Below, piece after piece: positions 22,488 through 31,800 of a stretch of 48,078 nt of DNA. The notes under the pieces were generated by a model. The model ran no database searches, was not told where the DNA came from, and worked only from the letters and a program-made list of their open reading frames with translations. Every line of letters starts with the position of its first letter. Position 1 is the first letter of the stretch. The position numbers and the translations under genes are program-made. The stretch spans positions 1-48,078 of IMG/VR virus record IMGVR_UViG_3300030103_001048; one strand, written 5' to 3'. The DNA comes from a virus.

Positions 22488-23290
22488 TGGCTAACGCAGT
22501 TGCAAAAGCAAAAGGTGTGGAAGTAAGCACAAACGTAATGGATGATATCCTAGATTTCGCAGGGGAGGGCGCAGTATTTGACAGCAGTGAAATGCAGATA
22601 CCGTTCTTGCGTATCGCACAGGCATTGTCGCCACAGCTTAACAAAAAGAAACCAGAGCATATCGAAGGTATTTCTTCTGGTGACATGTACAATACGGTGA
22701 CGAACGAATACTTTGATGGCGAAGAGGGCGTTACTCTCGTCCCTTGTTATCAGACTACAAAGTATCTTGCGTTTATCCCTCGTGAACAGGGCGGTGGCTT
22801 TCAGGGTGAGATACCTGCTAACGATCCAATCCTTACACGAACGGAGAGACAAGGTTCAAAGGAGATCCTACCAACAGGCAACGAGTTGGTTAAGTCTGAC
22901 CAACATTATTGTCTGCTGCTTAGTTCCGATGGTTCGTTCCAACCAGTTGTCGTGGACATGAAGTCTACACAACTCAAGGTCAGCCGTAGATGGAAGACAC
23001 AGATTGCGATGCAGAAGATACCGCATCCAAAGACAGAGAAGCTTATTACTCCTCCTGTGTTTGCCACCTCTTGGAAGTTAACAACTACCGAAGAAAGCAA
23101 TGACCAAGGTACATGGGCCAACTACCAAATTGCAAAGGTAGGTCTACTAGACAACAGAGATGTGTTGCTTGAAGCCAAAGCCTTCCGTGACAGTGTCGCG
23201 GCGGGTGAAGTCAAAGCGGTTAAAGATCCCGACCACGATCAAAGCGAGTCCCAATCCTCGATTGATCCAGAGAACGAAATACCGTTTTAG
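22487..23290 (+). CDS. putative single-stranded DNA-binding protein (267 aa)
   Basis: Central beta-rich region (GVTLVPCYQTTKYLAFIPRE; CLLLSSDGSFQPVVVDMKST) and an acidic C-terminal tail ending DPENEIPF, like the partner-recruiting tip of SSB proteins (DDDIPF). It precedes primase and polymerase genes and is followed by its own terminator, suggesting abundant expression. Identification as SSB is by tail and context; the OB fold cannot be proved by reading. The primase ends in a similar YDIPF. Confidence 0.6.
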   Translation: MANAVAKAKGVEVSTNVMDDILDFAGEGAVFDSSEMQIPFLRIAQALSPQLNKKKPEHIEGISSGDMYNTVTNEYFDGEEGVTLVPCYQTTKYLAFIPREQGGGFQGEIPANDPILTRTERQGSKEILPTGNELVKSDQHYCLLLSSDGSFQPVVVDMKSTQLKVSRRWKTQIAMQKIPHPKTEKLITPPVFATSWKLTTTEESNDQGTWANYQIAKVGLLDNRDVLLEAKAFRDSVAAGEVKAVKDPDHDQSESQSSIDPENEIPF

Positions 23291-23298
23291 TAACACGA

Positions 23299-23334
23299 GG
23301 GTGGCGGTTTCTCCTATGATCGCCACCCTTTTTT
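23299..23334 (+). terminator. rho-independent terminator after SSB-like gene
   Basis: Perfect 8-bp stem GGGTGGCG (23299-23306) / CGCCACCC (23321-23328) followed by six T. Strong intrinsic terminator between the SSB-like gene and the primase. Downstream genes need read-through or another promoter, so it probably makes SSB more abundant than primase and polymerase. Confidence 0.8.
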
Positions 23335-23346
23335 GATTGGGAGTTT

Positions 23347-24888
23347 ATGATGTCAGTAGCTAAAAGAATGATGTCCATTTTTGAGGGATCGAAGACTGGG
23401 TATCTTGTTACTAGGGTCAAGGGCAAAGGTCACAAGGGCAAGACTGAAGCAGAGTACAGAACTGTGCATGGTCAAGTTACAGAGAACATATTGCAGCAAC
23501 ATCTAGATGGAGACAGTGGTGTCGGTATTGTACCCATTGCTTCTGGGAATGTTTGTAAGTTCGGTGTCATCGACATCGATGTGTACGACCTAGACCACAA
23601 GACCTTGCAGGCCAACATACGGCGGTTGAAGTTACCGCTTGTTCATTGCCGATCTAAATCAGGCGGTGCACATTTGTATTTGTTTTTGGATGACTGGGAA
23701 TCCTGTGCATTGGTTCGAGAATCTTTGACAGAGATGCGGTCAGCGTTGGGCTTCAGCGGATCAGGAGAGTTGTTTCCTGCGCAGGAGATAATAAACGACA
23801 AGGATGGAGAAGTGGGCAATGGGATTAACATCCCATACTTTAACTCGGAGATGCCTACTCGATATGCGTATAACGAACGCATGGAGGCTCTCGAGGTAGA
23901 AGAGTTTCTTAGTGTGGCGGAGAAGATCAAAGTTTCTATGGCTGCTGTTCAAGAGATTGATTTCAGTGGGTCTCGAGAATACTTTGAGGATGGCCCCATT
24001 TGTTTGCAGATCCTTGCATCGATGGGCAAGGTTACAGAGAACAGAAACATCGTGATGTTCAATGTGGGTGTGTACTGTAAGAACAAGTGGCCCGACGATT
24101 GGGAAGAGCACCACGAAGAATACAACAGGCTGCTCTGTGATCCACCGTTGGGATCGAAGGAGATCGTCGATCAACAAAAGTCTCTGAAGAAAAAGGAAGG
24201 GTACTTCTACCAGTGCAATCAAACTCCTCTGAGGGACTACTGCAACAAGGCCAAGTGCAAGATGCAGAAGTTTGGCATAGGTTCGAGCACTGAGGATCAA
24301 GCGCAGATCAGTGGTATTACTATCATGCTCTCCGAACCGCGACTTTATTTCATGAGCGTAGAAGGGAAGAGCCTGACGCTTTCGACGGATCAACTACAGA
24401 ACCCAACGCTATGGCAAAAGGCATGTATGGAGCAATTAGATATGATGCCTCCAGTTCCAAAGCGTGGAGACTGGCAACAGTTAATCAACAGTATGTTGAA
24501 TACAGCAACGAAACAGGAAGTGGCACCAGAGCTTACAAGGGCAGGGCAGTTTCAAAACCTGCTGCGTAAATTCTGCACAAGCCATATCAGAGCCGTGGCA
24601 CCAGAAGAAGTTTTGTCTGGAAAACCATGGACGGACAAGGGGAAAACAATGTTTCGTATCGATGCATTGGAGAAGTTCTTACGCAACAATGATTTCACTC
24701 ACTTCACAACTGGGCGAATACAAGAACACATTCAGCGTTTGAACGAGGGGCAGGAGTGTCATGGGAAACTTAACTACACCAAAGAAGATGGTAAGCGTAG
24801 CACCACAAGGGTGTGGTGGGTTCCTGTGTTTGAAAACTTAGACGTAGATATCGATATCAAAGGAGAAAAATATGATATCCCATTCTGA
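23347..24888 (+). CDS. AEP-type DNA primase (513 aa)
   Basis: Archaeo-eukaryotic primase fold: metal-binding KFGVIDIDVYDLD (residues about 71-83) and the nucleotide-binding SKSGGAHLYLFL (about 103-114), then GSGELFPAQ and a GNGINIPYFN-type motif, the usual order in phage prim-pol proteins. A Cys cluster (CNQTPLRDYCNKAKC, about 297-311) may bind zinc. The C-terminal region is helical and ends YDIPF, like an SSB-tail peptide. Synthesises RNA/DNA primers for the family A polymerase. Starts at the first of two adjacent ATG codons; ribosome binding site ggga. Confidence 0.8.
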   Translation: MMSVAKRMMSIFEGSKTGYLVTRVKGKGHKGKTEAEYRTVHGQVTENILQQHLDGDSGVGIVPIASGNVCKFGVIDIDVYDLDHKTLQANIRRLKLPLVHCRSKSGGAHLYLFLDDWESCALVRESLTEMRSALGFSGSGELFPAQEIINDKDGEVGNGINIPYFNSEMPTRYAYNERMEALEVEEFLSVAEKIKVSMAAVQEIDFSGSREYFEDGPICLQILASMGKVTENRNIVMFNVGVYCKNKWPDDWEEHHEEYNRLLCDPPLGSKEIVDQQKSLKKKEGYFYQCNQTPLRDYCNKAKCKMQKFGIGSSTEDQAQISGITIMLSEPRLYFMSVEGKSLTLSTDQLQNPTLWQKACMEQLDMMPPVPKRGDWQQLINSMLNTATKQEVAPELTRAGQFQNLLRKFCTSHIRAVAPEEVLSGKPWTDKGKTMFRIDALEKFLRNNDFTHFTTGRIQEHIQRLNEGQECHGKLNYTKEDGKRSTTRVWWVPVFENLDVDIDIKGEKYDIPF

Positions 24889-25105
24889 TGCGGATAGTCC
24901 GCAGTTAATGAGGCTCAAGGACGTATGTTCGTTGTTGAGTATCTCAAAGGCCACTGTGTACAGGTGGGTCGATGAAGGAAAGTTTCCAGAGCCTGTGGTT
25001 CTGGGACAAGAAGAAGGAAAGCGTAGTGCTGTCCGTTGGTACATGACCGACGTGTTGAACTGGCTCGAGGCTCGTCCGAAGGGTGTGCAAAAAGATGATT
25101 CCTAA
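24872..25105 (+). CDS. AlpA/excisionase-type helix-turn-helix protein (77 aa)
   Basis: Overlaps the primase 3' end; ribosome binding site aaaggag. After a short polar lead, MRLKDVCSLLSISKATVYRW then VDEGKFPEPVVLG is the MerR-like winged helix of AlpA/HTH_17 proteins, with RWYMTDVLNWLEAR as the closing helix. With no integrase in the window, it is more likely a transcription or replication regulator than an excisionase. Confidence 0.8.
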   Translation: MISHSDADSPQLMRLKDVCSLLSISKATVYRWVDEGKFPEPVVLGQEEGKRSAVRWYMTDVLNWLEARPKGVQKDDS

Positions 25106-26636
25106 CTCGGAGTTGATCTTTGGTCCCCCGGGAACAGGTAAGACCTACACTCTGATCAAGGAAGTCGAGGAAGCCCTTGCAAAGGGGATAGCACCTGACC
25201 GCATTGGTTATGTGTCCTTTACCAAAAAGGCTATCCATGAGGCCATAGAACGAGCCTGCTCACAGTTCGGACTAGACCAGAAGCAACTGCCATGGTTTCG
25301 CACTCTACACTCGTGGGGCTTCAACGGTATAGGAGCAAGTTCCGAGGACATGATGGCTGCTGAAGACTGGGGCGTTCTCGGTAGAGAGGTGGGCATGACA
25401 TTCTCTGGAGCTACTCGCGTCAATCCTGACGACGGTGTTTTACTTCCTCCAGAACAAGAGTTCCAAAAGGGAGACGCTTACATTCGCATGATTGATCGAG
25501 CGAGGTATCGCATGGTCCCTGTCGAGACAGAGTTCAATGAGACAGAAGACTGGAGCAAGGACTTCAATATCCTGCGTCGGATCCAGAAGGAGTTTTCTTT
25601 GTACAAGTCGAAGATGAACAAGATCGACTTTGTAGATCAGATCGAGGTGTACATACAATCAGGCAACCCTCCACATCTGGATCTGTTGATTATCGACGAG
25701 GCACAAGACCTCACGCCGTTGCAATGGGAGATGGTCAGGACAATCGCACCGAATGCGGATCGTGTGATTATCGCAGGGGATGACGATCAGGCCATACACA
25801 GATGGACAGGCGTAGACATTCGATACTTCTTGGAATCCTCGAGCAATGTTCGGGTGCTATCCCAGAGCTTTCGTATGCCACAGAAAGTACACACGTTATC
25901 ACAGGATATCGTCAAGCGTATCGGGCTTCGGAGAGACAAGTTGTTCCATCCTACAGAAGAAGAGGGCGAGGTAGGTTGGCATTATCACCCAGACGAACTG
26001 GACTTGGACCATGGTTCGTGGACCTTGATGGCTCGAACAAACAACTTGGTTCGACAATGGGGAGATCGTCTCCGAGAACAAGGCTACCTGTATTCTTTCA
26101 AGGGCAACAGCAGCGTGAACCAAAAGGCTGCACAGGCTATGGAAGTATGGAACAGGCTACAGGGTGGTGAGGGCGTTGAGATAGGTTTGGTTCGAGAACT
26201 GTACAAGCATGTCAAGAAACGTGGAGATGACAAGGTCGTAAAGCATGGGGCTGCAAAGCTCCTCGATGCTGCTGCACCTGATGCGTGTCTGACATGGGAT
26301 AATCTAATGGATCAGTATGGCATGGTGGCAGAGAAGGGCAGAGATGCGTTCGATGTTGCAAGGTTCGGGGACGAAGAAAGATTGTATATAGAATCGTTGG
26401 TCCGCAGGGGCGAGGATGTTACTTCAAATCCTCGTATTAAGTTATCGACATTTCACAGCATGAAGGGTGGAGAAGATGATAACTGTGCGGTATATACTTC
26501 TGTGCCTCCAATCTGTGATCTTAGTAATACTAAGACTCCTGATGACGAGCACCGTTGCATGTATGTAGGGATAACAAGATCAAAACAAAGTCTACATATT
26601 ATCGACCCACCGGGGAGACATAAGTATGAGTTCTAA
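25095..26636 (+). CDS. UvrD/PcrA-like superfamily 1 helicase (512 aa)
   Basis: Motif I FGPPGTGKTYT (residues about 8-18), motif Ia region YVSFTKKA, motif II LLIIDEAQD (about 197-205), motif III IIAGDDDQAIHRW, motif V STFHSMKGGEDDN and motif VI YVGITRSKQSLHI: all core SF1A motifs are present in order. Shorter than host UvrD, so subdomains are reduced. Likely the replicative or recombination helicase partner of Pol A. Start at ATG 25095; a GTG at 25083 is an alternative. Its first bases overlap the AlpA-like gene. Confidence 0.9.
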   Translation: MIPNSELIFGPPGTGKTYTLIKEVEEALAKGIAPDRIGYVSFTKKAIHEAIERACSQFGLDQKQLPWFRTLHSWGFNGIGASSEDMMAAEDWGVLGREVGMTFSGATRVNPDDGVLLPPEQEFQKGDAYIRMIDRARYRMVPVETEFNETEDWSKDFNILRRIQKEFSLYKSKMNKIDFVDQIEVYIQSGNPPHLDLLIIDEAQDLTPLQWEMVRTIAPNADRVIIAGDDDQAIHRWTGVDIRYFLESSSNVRVLSQSFRMPQKVHTLSQDIVKRIGLRRDKLFHPTEEEGEVGWHYHPDELDLDHGSWTLMARTNNLVRQWGDRLREQGYLYSFKGNSSVNQKAAQAMEVWNRLQGGEGVEIGLVRELYKHVKKRGDDKVVKHGAAKLLDAAAPDACLTWDNLMDQYGMVAEKGRDAFDVARFGDEERLYIESLVRRGEDVTSNPRIKLSTFHSMKGGEDDNCAVYTSVPPICDLSNTKTPDDEHRCMYVGITRSKQSLHIIDPPGRHKYEF

Positions 26637-26793
26637 GTGGGATTTTTATTGGGCAGTAAGAGACGATGGACTGTATGTCTGGGACAAGGGAGAGCTAGTA
26701 GCAAAGATCCACCCAGATCATTACACAGCACTAATCGCAGAACTAGCGGAGCATGTTAGATGGCAAGAAACAAAGCAGACAAAAAAACCATAG
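26626..26793 (+). CDS. small protein between helicase and polymerase (55 aa)
   Basis: Overlaps the helicase end and the polymerase start, with ggggaga upstream. Sequence WDFYWAVRDDGLYVWDKGEL then IHPDHYTALIAELAEH suggests a small beta-alpha fold. Real by spacing and composition; function unknown, possibly a polymerase accessory. Confidence 0.55.
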   Translation: MSSKWDFYWAVRDDGLYVWDKGELVAKIHPDHYTALIAELAEHVRWQETKQTKKP

Positions 26794-28685
26794 CGTTCTT
26801 GGAGCGCATGGAAATGGACAATCCAGAACCAGATTGGAGTTGTCCTGCGGAGTATCCAGACCTGACGCAATACAAAACTATTGCTGTAGATCTGGAGACA
26901 AGAGACCCGAACCTTATGACCATGGGTCCAGGGTGGCCTCGCAAGGATGGTTTTATCGTGGGGATTGCAGTCGCTGCGGGGGATCAGACTTGGTACTTCC
27001 CTATTCGCCACGAGCATGGGCAGAATATGGACCCGAAGTTTACTCTCAAGTGGCTCAAGAAACAGATGGCAACGCCACACATCGACAAGTTGTTTCACAA
27101 CGCCACGTATGATGTCGGTTGGTTGTTGGCAGAGGGGATCGAGGTGCAAGGACGGATCATCGATACGATGGTGGCTGCGCCTCTCGTGGACGAGAACAGG
27201 TTTTCGTATAGCTTGAACAACTTGGGCAAGGATTATGTAGGAGAGCGCAAGAGTGAGAGGGTGCTACGTGCAGCAGCCAAAGACTGGGGCATCGATCCAA
27301 AGGGTGAGATGTGGCGGCTCCCTGCAAAATATGTAGGTGACTACGCAGAACAGGATGCTTCGTTAACATTACGATTGTGGGATCGTATGAGGAGCGAAAT
27401 CAACGAACAAGATCTGCACCACATCTTCAATCTAGAGACTAGCTTGATACCCTTGATGGTCAAGATGCGCAGCAATGGGGTCCGTGTGGATCTGGACAAG
27501 GCGGATCGTGTAAAGAAAGAGCTAGGGATCAAGGTCCAAGAACTGAAGGACGAGATCAAACGTCGTACCAGTGTGGACCTAGAACCATGGGCCAGTGCGT
27601 CTGTGGCGAAAGTCTTTGAAGCTTTGGATCTAAGCTACCCAATGACAGATGCAGAGAAGCCTGTGCCATCCTTTACCAAACAGTATTTGAGTTCACACCC
27701 ACATGAAGTTGCACAGATGATTGTGAAGTTGCGCGAGTTTGACAAAGCCAGTGGGACATTTGTGGACTCGATCCTACGACACGAGCACAAGGGACGTATC
27801 TATACAGAGTTTCACCAGTTGCGGAACGATGATGGCGGTACGGTTACAGGACGGTTTTCATCCTCGAACCCGAACCTACAGCAGATTCCTGCACGAGATC
27901 CAGACATCAAGACCATGATCCGTGGACTGTTTCTGCCAGAAGAAGGGACCAAGTGGGGATCGTTTGATTACTCGAGCCAAGAACCAAGGCTCTTGGTGCA
28001 CTTCGCCTCGTCCATGCCTGATGCTATGCGACACCCGATTGTCGATACGATTGTCGAGGAGTATCACAAAGGAGACGTTGATCTACACCAGATGGTGGCT
28101 GACATTGCAGGAATCAATCGTAAGGAAGCCAAAGTGGTAAACCTTGGGATTATGTATGGAATGGGCAAAGGTAAACTAGCCGCGCAGCTAGGGATTTCTG
28201 AGAGCGAAGCCGCAATGCTGCTGACAACGCACGAGCAGAAGGTTCCGTTCGTTCGACAACTGGCAAAGGTTGCTAGTCAAAGAGCCGAGGAGTTTGGACA
28301 GATACGAACACTGCTCGGAAGGGTGTGTCGGTTTGATAAGTGGGAGCCAAAAGGTTTTGGTTACAACCAACCGTTGACGTTGGAAGAGGCCAACAAAAAG
28401 TATGGAGGTGTTAATCGATTGAAAAGAGCGTTTACTTACAAGGCGTTAAACAAACTGATCCAAGGTTCAGCAGCCGACCAGACCAAGAAAGCTATGCTCG
28501 ATTGCTACAACGATGGATTAATTCCCTTGCTTACTGTTCACGATGAGTTATGCTTTTCAGTAGAGGGCGACGATCAAGCGCGACGCATCAAGGACATAAT
28601 GGAAAACGGGTTGTCGGATGTCTTGAAAGTCCCCTCTAAGGTAGACGAAGAATACGCGGATGACTGGGGCGGTATCAAAGGATGA
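26760..28685 (+). CDS. family A DNA polymerase with 3'-5' exonuclease (641 aa)
   Basis: Replicative phage polymerase. Exonuclease motifs: Exo I DLETRD (residues 44-49), Exo II HNATYDVGW (about 112-120), Exo III YAEQDASLT (about 195). Polymerase motif A DYSSQEPRL (about 403; the canonical form is DYSQIELR), motif B RKEAKVVNLGIMYGMGKGK (about 457; R, K, Y and G present), motif C TVHDELCF (about 590). All catalytic Asp residues are present, so it should be active and proofreading. No 5' nuclease domain and no DnaJ-like insertion. Followed directly by the small zinc-ribbon gene. Confidence 0.95.
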   Translation: MARNKADKKTIAFLERMEMDNPEPDWSCPAEYPDLTQYKTIAVDLETRDPNLMTMGPGWPRKDGFIVGIAVAAGDQTWYFPIRHEHGQNMDPKFTLKWLKKQMATPHIDKLFHNATYDVGWLLAEGIEVQGRIIDTMVAAPLVDENRFSYSLNNLGKDYVGERKSERVLRAAAKDWGIDPKGEMWRLPAKYVGDYAEQDASLTLRLWDRMRSEINEQDLHHIFNLETSLIPLMVKMRSNGVRVDLDKADRVKKELGIKVQELKDEIKRRTSVDLEPWASASVAKVFEALDLSYPMTDAEKPVPSFTKQYLSSHPHEVAQMIVKLREFDKASGTFVDSILRHEHKGRIYTEFHQLRNDDGGTVTGRFSSSNPNLQQIPARDPDIKTMIRGLFLPEEGTKWGSFDYSSQEPRLLVHFASSMPDAMRHPIVDTIVEEYHKGDVDLHQMVADIAGINRKEAKVVNLGIMYGMGKGKLAAQLGISESEAAMLLTTHEQKVPFVRQLAKVASQRAEEFGQIRTLLGRVCRFDKWEPKGFGYNQPLTLEEANKKYGGVNRLKRAFTYKALNKLIQGSAADQTKKAMLDCYNDGLIPLLTVHDELCFSVEGDDQARRIKDIMENGLSDVLKVPSKVDEEYADDWGGIKG

Positions 28686-28855
28686 ATTGTTGGCACTGTA
28701 ATGCTTCTCTCATATGGGGAGGAGACCATGATATTGAAGACGATAACTACATGTCTGAAGAATATCTTATGGAGACAAATCTTTCCTGCCCAGACTGCGG
28801 ATCTTTTGTTCTAGTTTATTATCCGAAACAAGAAGAAGATCTATACTCTTCCTAA
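28682..28855 (+). CDS. zinc-ribbon protein (57 aa)
   Basis: Starts MNCWHCNASLIWGGDHD and continues to LSCPDCGSFVLVYYP: two CxxC knuckles, with an acidic linker between them. Its ATG overlaps the polymerase stop (ATGA) and its 3' end overlaps the convergent 1490-aa gene by 15 bp. Similar small zinc ribbons follow replication genes in marine phages. Role unknown. Confidence 0.7.
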   Translation: MNCWHCNASLIWGGDHDIEDDNYMSEEYLMETNLSCPDCGSFVLVYYPKQEEDLYSS

Positions 28856-31800
28856 AGACTTAGCCAAAGCTTGTGTTGCGGGATCCCCACCTAGAAGAGT
28901 GGGATCTACTTGTGTGTTGGAAGCTGTAATAGTCGGGGCCGTTGGCACTGTAGGAGGAGCTATAGGCACGGAGAGAGAACTCTCATCCAAAGTTGGAATA
29001 AGATCATCAAACGATGGGATGTTAGAGGGAATAAGATCATCAAACGATGGGATCTTAGAAGGAACCGTGGCCCGAGGTGCGTCACCTGGGGAATCAAGAG
29101 ACAAAGGCTGACGCTTACGATCCCTTGACCGTTGATTAAAAGGAGAGAAGTCAGACATGTCTGTTATAAACGTGCGACCTTCTGCTTTTCTTGCAGCAAT
29201 AAGATCTTTCCACAACTCTTTACTTGCGTCCGTGGGCCAGAACTCACCGTTCATTATAGCGTTAGCTTCTGCTTTACCTAACTTTGCGCCCTTTGTTAAA
29301 TTTTGACGGATTATTGTGTCTTGTCTAGACTTACTCAATCCGGGCATTAACTTTCTGGCAGCTTCGATGTCTTGATACAGATTACTTTGTTCACGATACA
29401 GATTGTCTAGGTAAGTGTCCCAAGAGGTAAGCATATCCTCCATTGTGAGATTGCCTTTTTTCATATCCCTTTGAGCAGCACTCTTTGCTTCTGTACGACG
29501 GGGTGTATAAGCTTTTCCTGCAAAAGCGAAATCATTACGAATGTCCAAGGTCATAGGTGTAAAACCCGTGACTAATCGTGCACCTTCTTTAAAGGGTTTG
29601 TACTCTTCTCCTCGACCCCCAGGTGCACCTGTGATTGATCGAAGTACACGACCTTGGTTGAATGTTTCTCTAACAGCTTTACGCAAGTTTCCTGTTTTTG
29701 GTACGTCTAACGCAGAAAAAGGTCTGTCAACTTCACCAATTAATTGAGAGTATGCAGGTATGACACCGTTTAATAAATGGCCCGTAGCTTTATCGATTTT
29801 ATCTCCAATAGAATCGGTGCTGTTATATACAGGCACACCATTTTCTGTTTTGCCACCACGACCAACAATCGATAGAAGTGGAGCATCTTTGGATGGAAGC
29901 ACATCTCTCAGTCGTTCATAAATTAAAGATTCTTCACCAAATGGTTCCGCAAACATAGTCAATCCACGCAAGGCTCCTGAACCAATGCGTTCAACCTGAC
30001 TTTTATCTAACTTACCCTCTCGTTTGTATATCTCCAAGGCTGCTCTCGCAGGATCAAGAACAAAAGCATAAGGACTTACATAGCTCAAATCAATGTAGTC
30101 CACCTTACCTTTTTGATCATTAGACAAGATTAGTAATTGATGTCCATCCATGTAACGAGGAAGTTGACTTTTTAGGGCATCGTATTGTTCTTGTGTTGTG
30201 CCAGTTGCATACATTGTAGCCTTTACAGCTTGACTAGGACCAATAGTTGCCACTGCTGTGTAAGACATCAATCGTTGTGCACCCTCACCTCTTATCTGCC
30301 TTTCAAATGCAGAGGCTGCTTCTTCCCCAATCTGCTGTCTAAGTTCTGGCGGGATTGTAAAAGACATTTCTTTCAGACCACGTCCCAAGATGTTTGCTGA
30401 ATTACGAATGTTTTCTGAGGCAAAAGATGTAAAGTTACCGATCAAAGGAAAGACATCTAGTGCTCTTACTGCTTTACCAATACGAGGATATATTGGCATC
30501 GTGTCTTTTACTGCGTCTGCTGCCATAACCTCGTAAGGCAGTAGGTCTGAGGACGCATCTCCAAACTCCGTGACTGCACTTTTGTATCGTTTCGCAAGAC
30601 CTGCGTCCATTAATGCTTGATATATACGCTCATCATCAGGCTCTAAACCTGCTGCTTTGAATGCGTTTAAGATCTTTTTCTCTTCTCCGAGAAGGGCAAG
30701 ACCTTTAAAGAAGGTGTCTGATTCACCGTATACTTTCTCAAAAGTCTGCATAAAAGGAATCTTATCCGTCCACATATCAATAGTTTTAGCAACCTTCGCA
30801 GTGTTACTTGTGAGATCTTCTCCTGCTTTTCCAAAGTCTCTTAAAGCCCGAACAACTAAACTGGTGTCCTCAACACCAGACAAAGATATTTTCTTTGCTA
30901 AACGAGTGAGTCCTGCTTCGTCTAAGTCTGCAACACTAGCAGTAAGAACCTTAAACATGTCGCTGAAATCTGTTTGCCGACCCAGATTAGCATTGGCTCC
31001 AAGCATCAAAAAGTTACCTGCAATGTTCCTAACCTGTGCTCCGGGATTTGGTACGATTGTCATCTTTTGAGACAAAGAACGAAGTTGAGACAATACCCCT
31101 GCGGCCTCACCCAATACAGTGTTGCTTCCAAACTTCAAAGGGGCAGTAATAGCACCATATGTTTCTGGAGAAACCAATCTACCTGTGAGATCACCATAGG
31201 CACCACCAAACACATGTTGGATGTCTCGATTATCTCCAAGAGCTTTGTAGCCTTTCAGGTTTATTAGATCTGCACGATATTGTTCAAGTAACTCTTCCGC
31301 AGGTTCTTTCGGAGAGACGGTTACGTTTCCTGCGTCATCTACCACTTCTCCCCTTTTTATGCCTCGTTGTCTAACAATCTCTCTGAAAGGCTCCATGGCA
31401 TTCTGGTATTGTTCATCCGTCATACGAAGTTTATCAGGTATATCTATGATTGCAGGGCGACCACCTTGGTTCAGTAGTTTCATCCCCTCGACTGCATCCA
31501 CAGCAAGACCTTGATCAATCATCCCCCGATACATGTCTGCTGCTGCATTTGCTTGAGCCATGTCGGATATAGTTTTTTTGTATACCTCTTTTGGATCTGT
31601 CATTAGCCCTTTTAGTCTTTGGAGTTTGGGACTCTTATCAACCAAAGGTTCACGAGCTATAAACAGATCATCCATGGCAGTTAAAACAGGACGATCTCTT
31701 GCAACAAGACCTGTTTTACCCCCTTTAGCTTCTCTGGTGACTTGTTTTATTTTATCCTTCAACACAACTTCTGGGGAAACACCTGTTGTTGTGTACAAGC

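Noticed and set aside
27466-27476. CGCAGCAATG, matching the array loop repeat, inside the polymerase gene
   Set aside because: A single isolated 10-mer in a conserved coding region without neighbouring edges; most likely chance.
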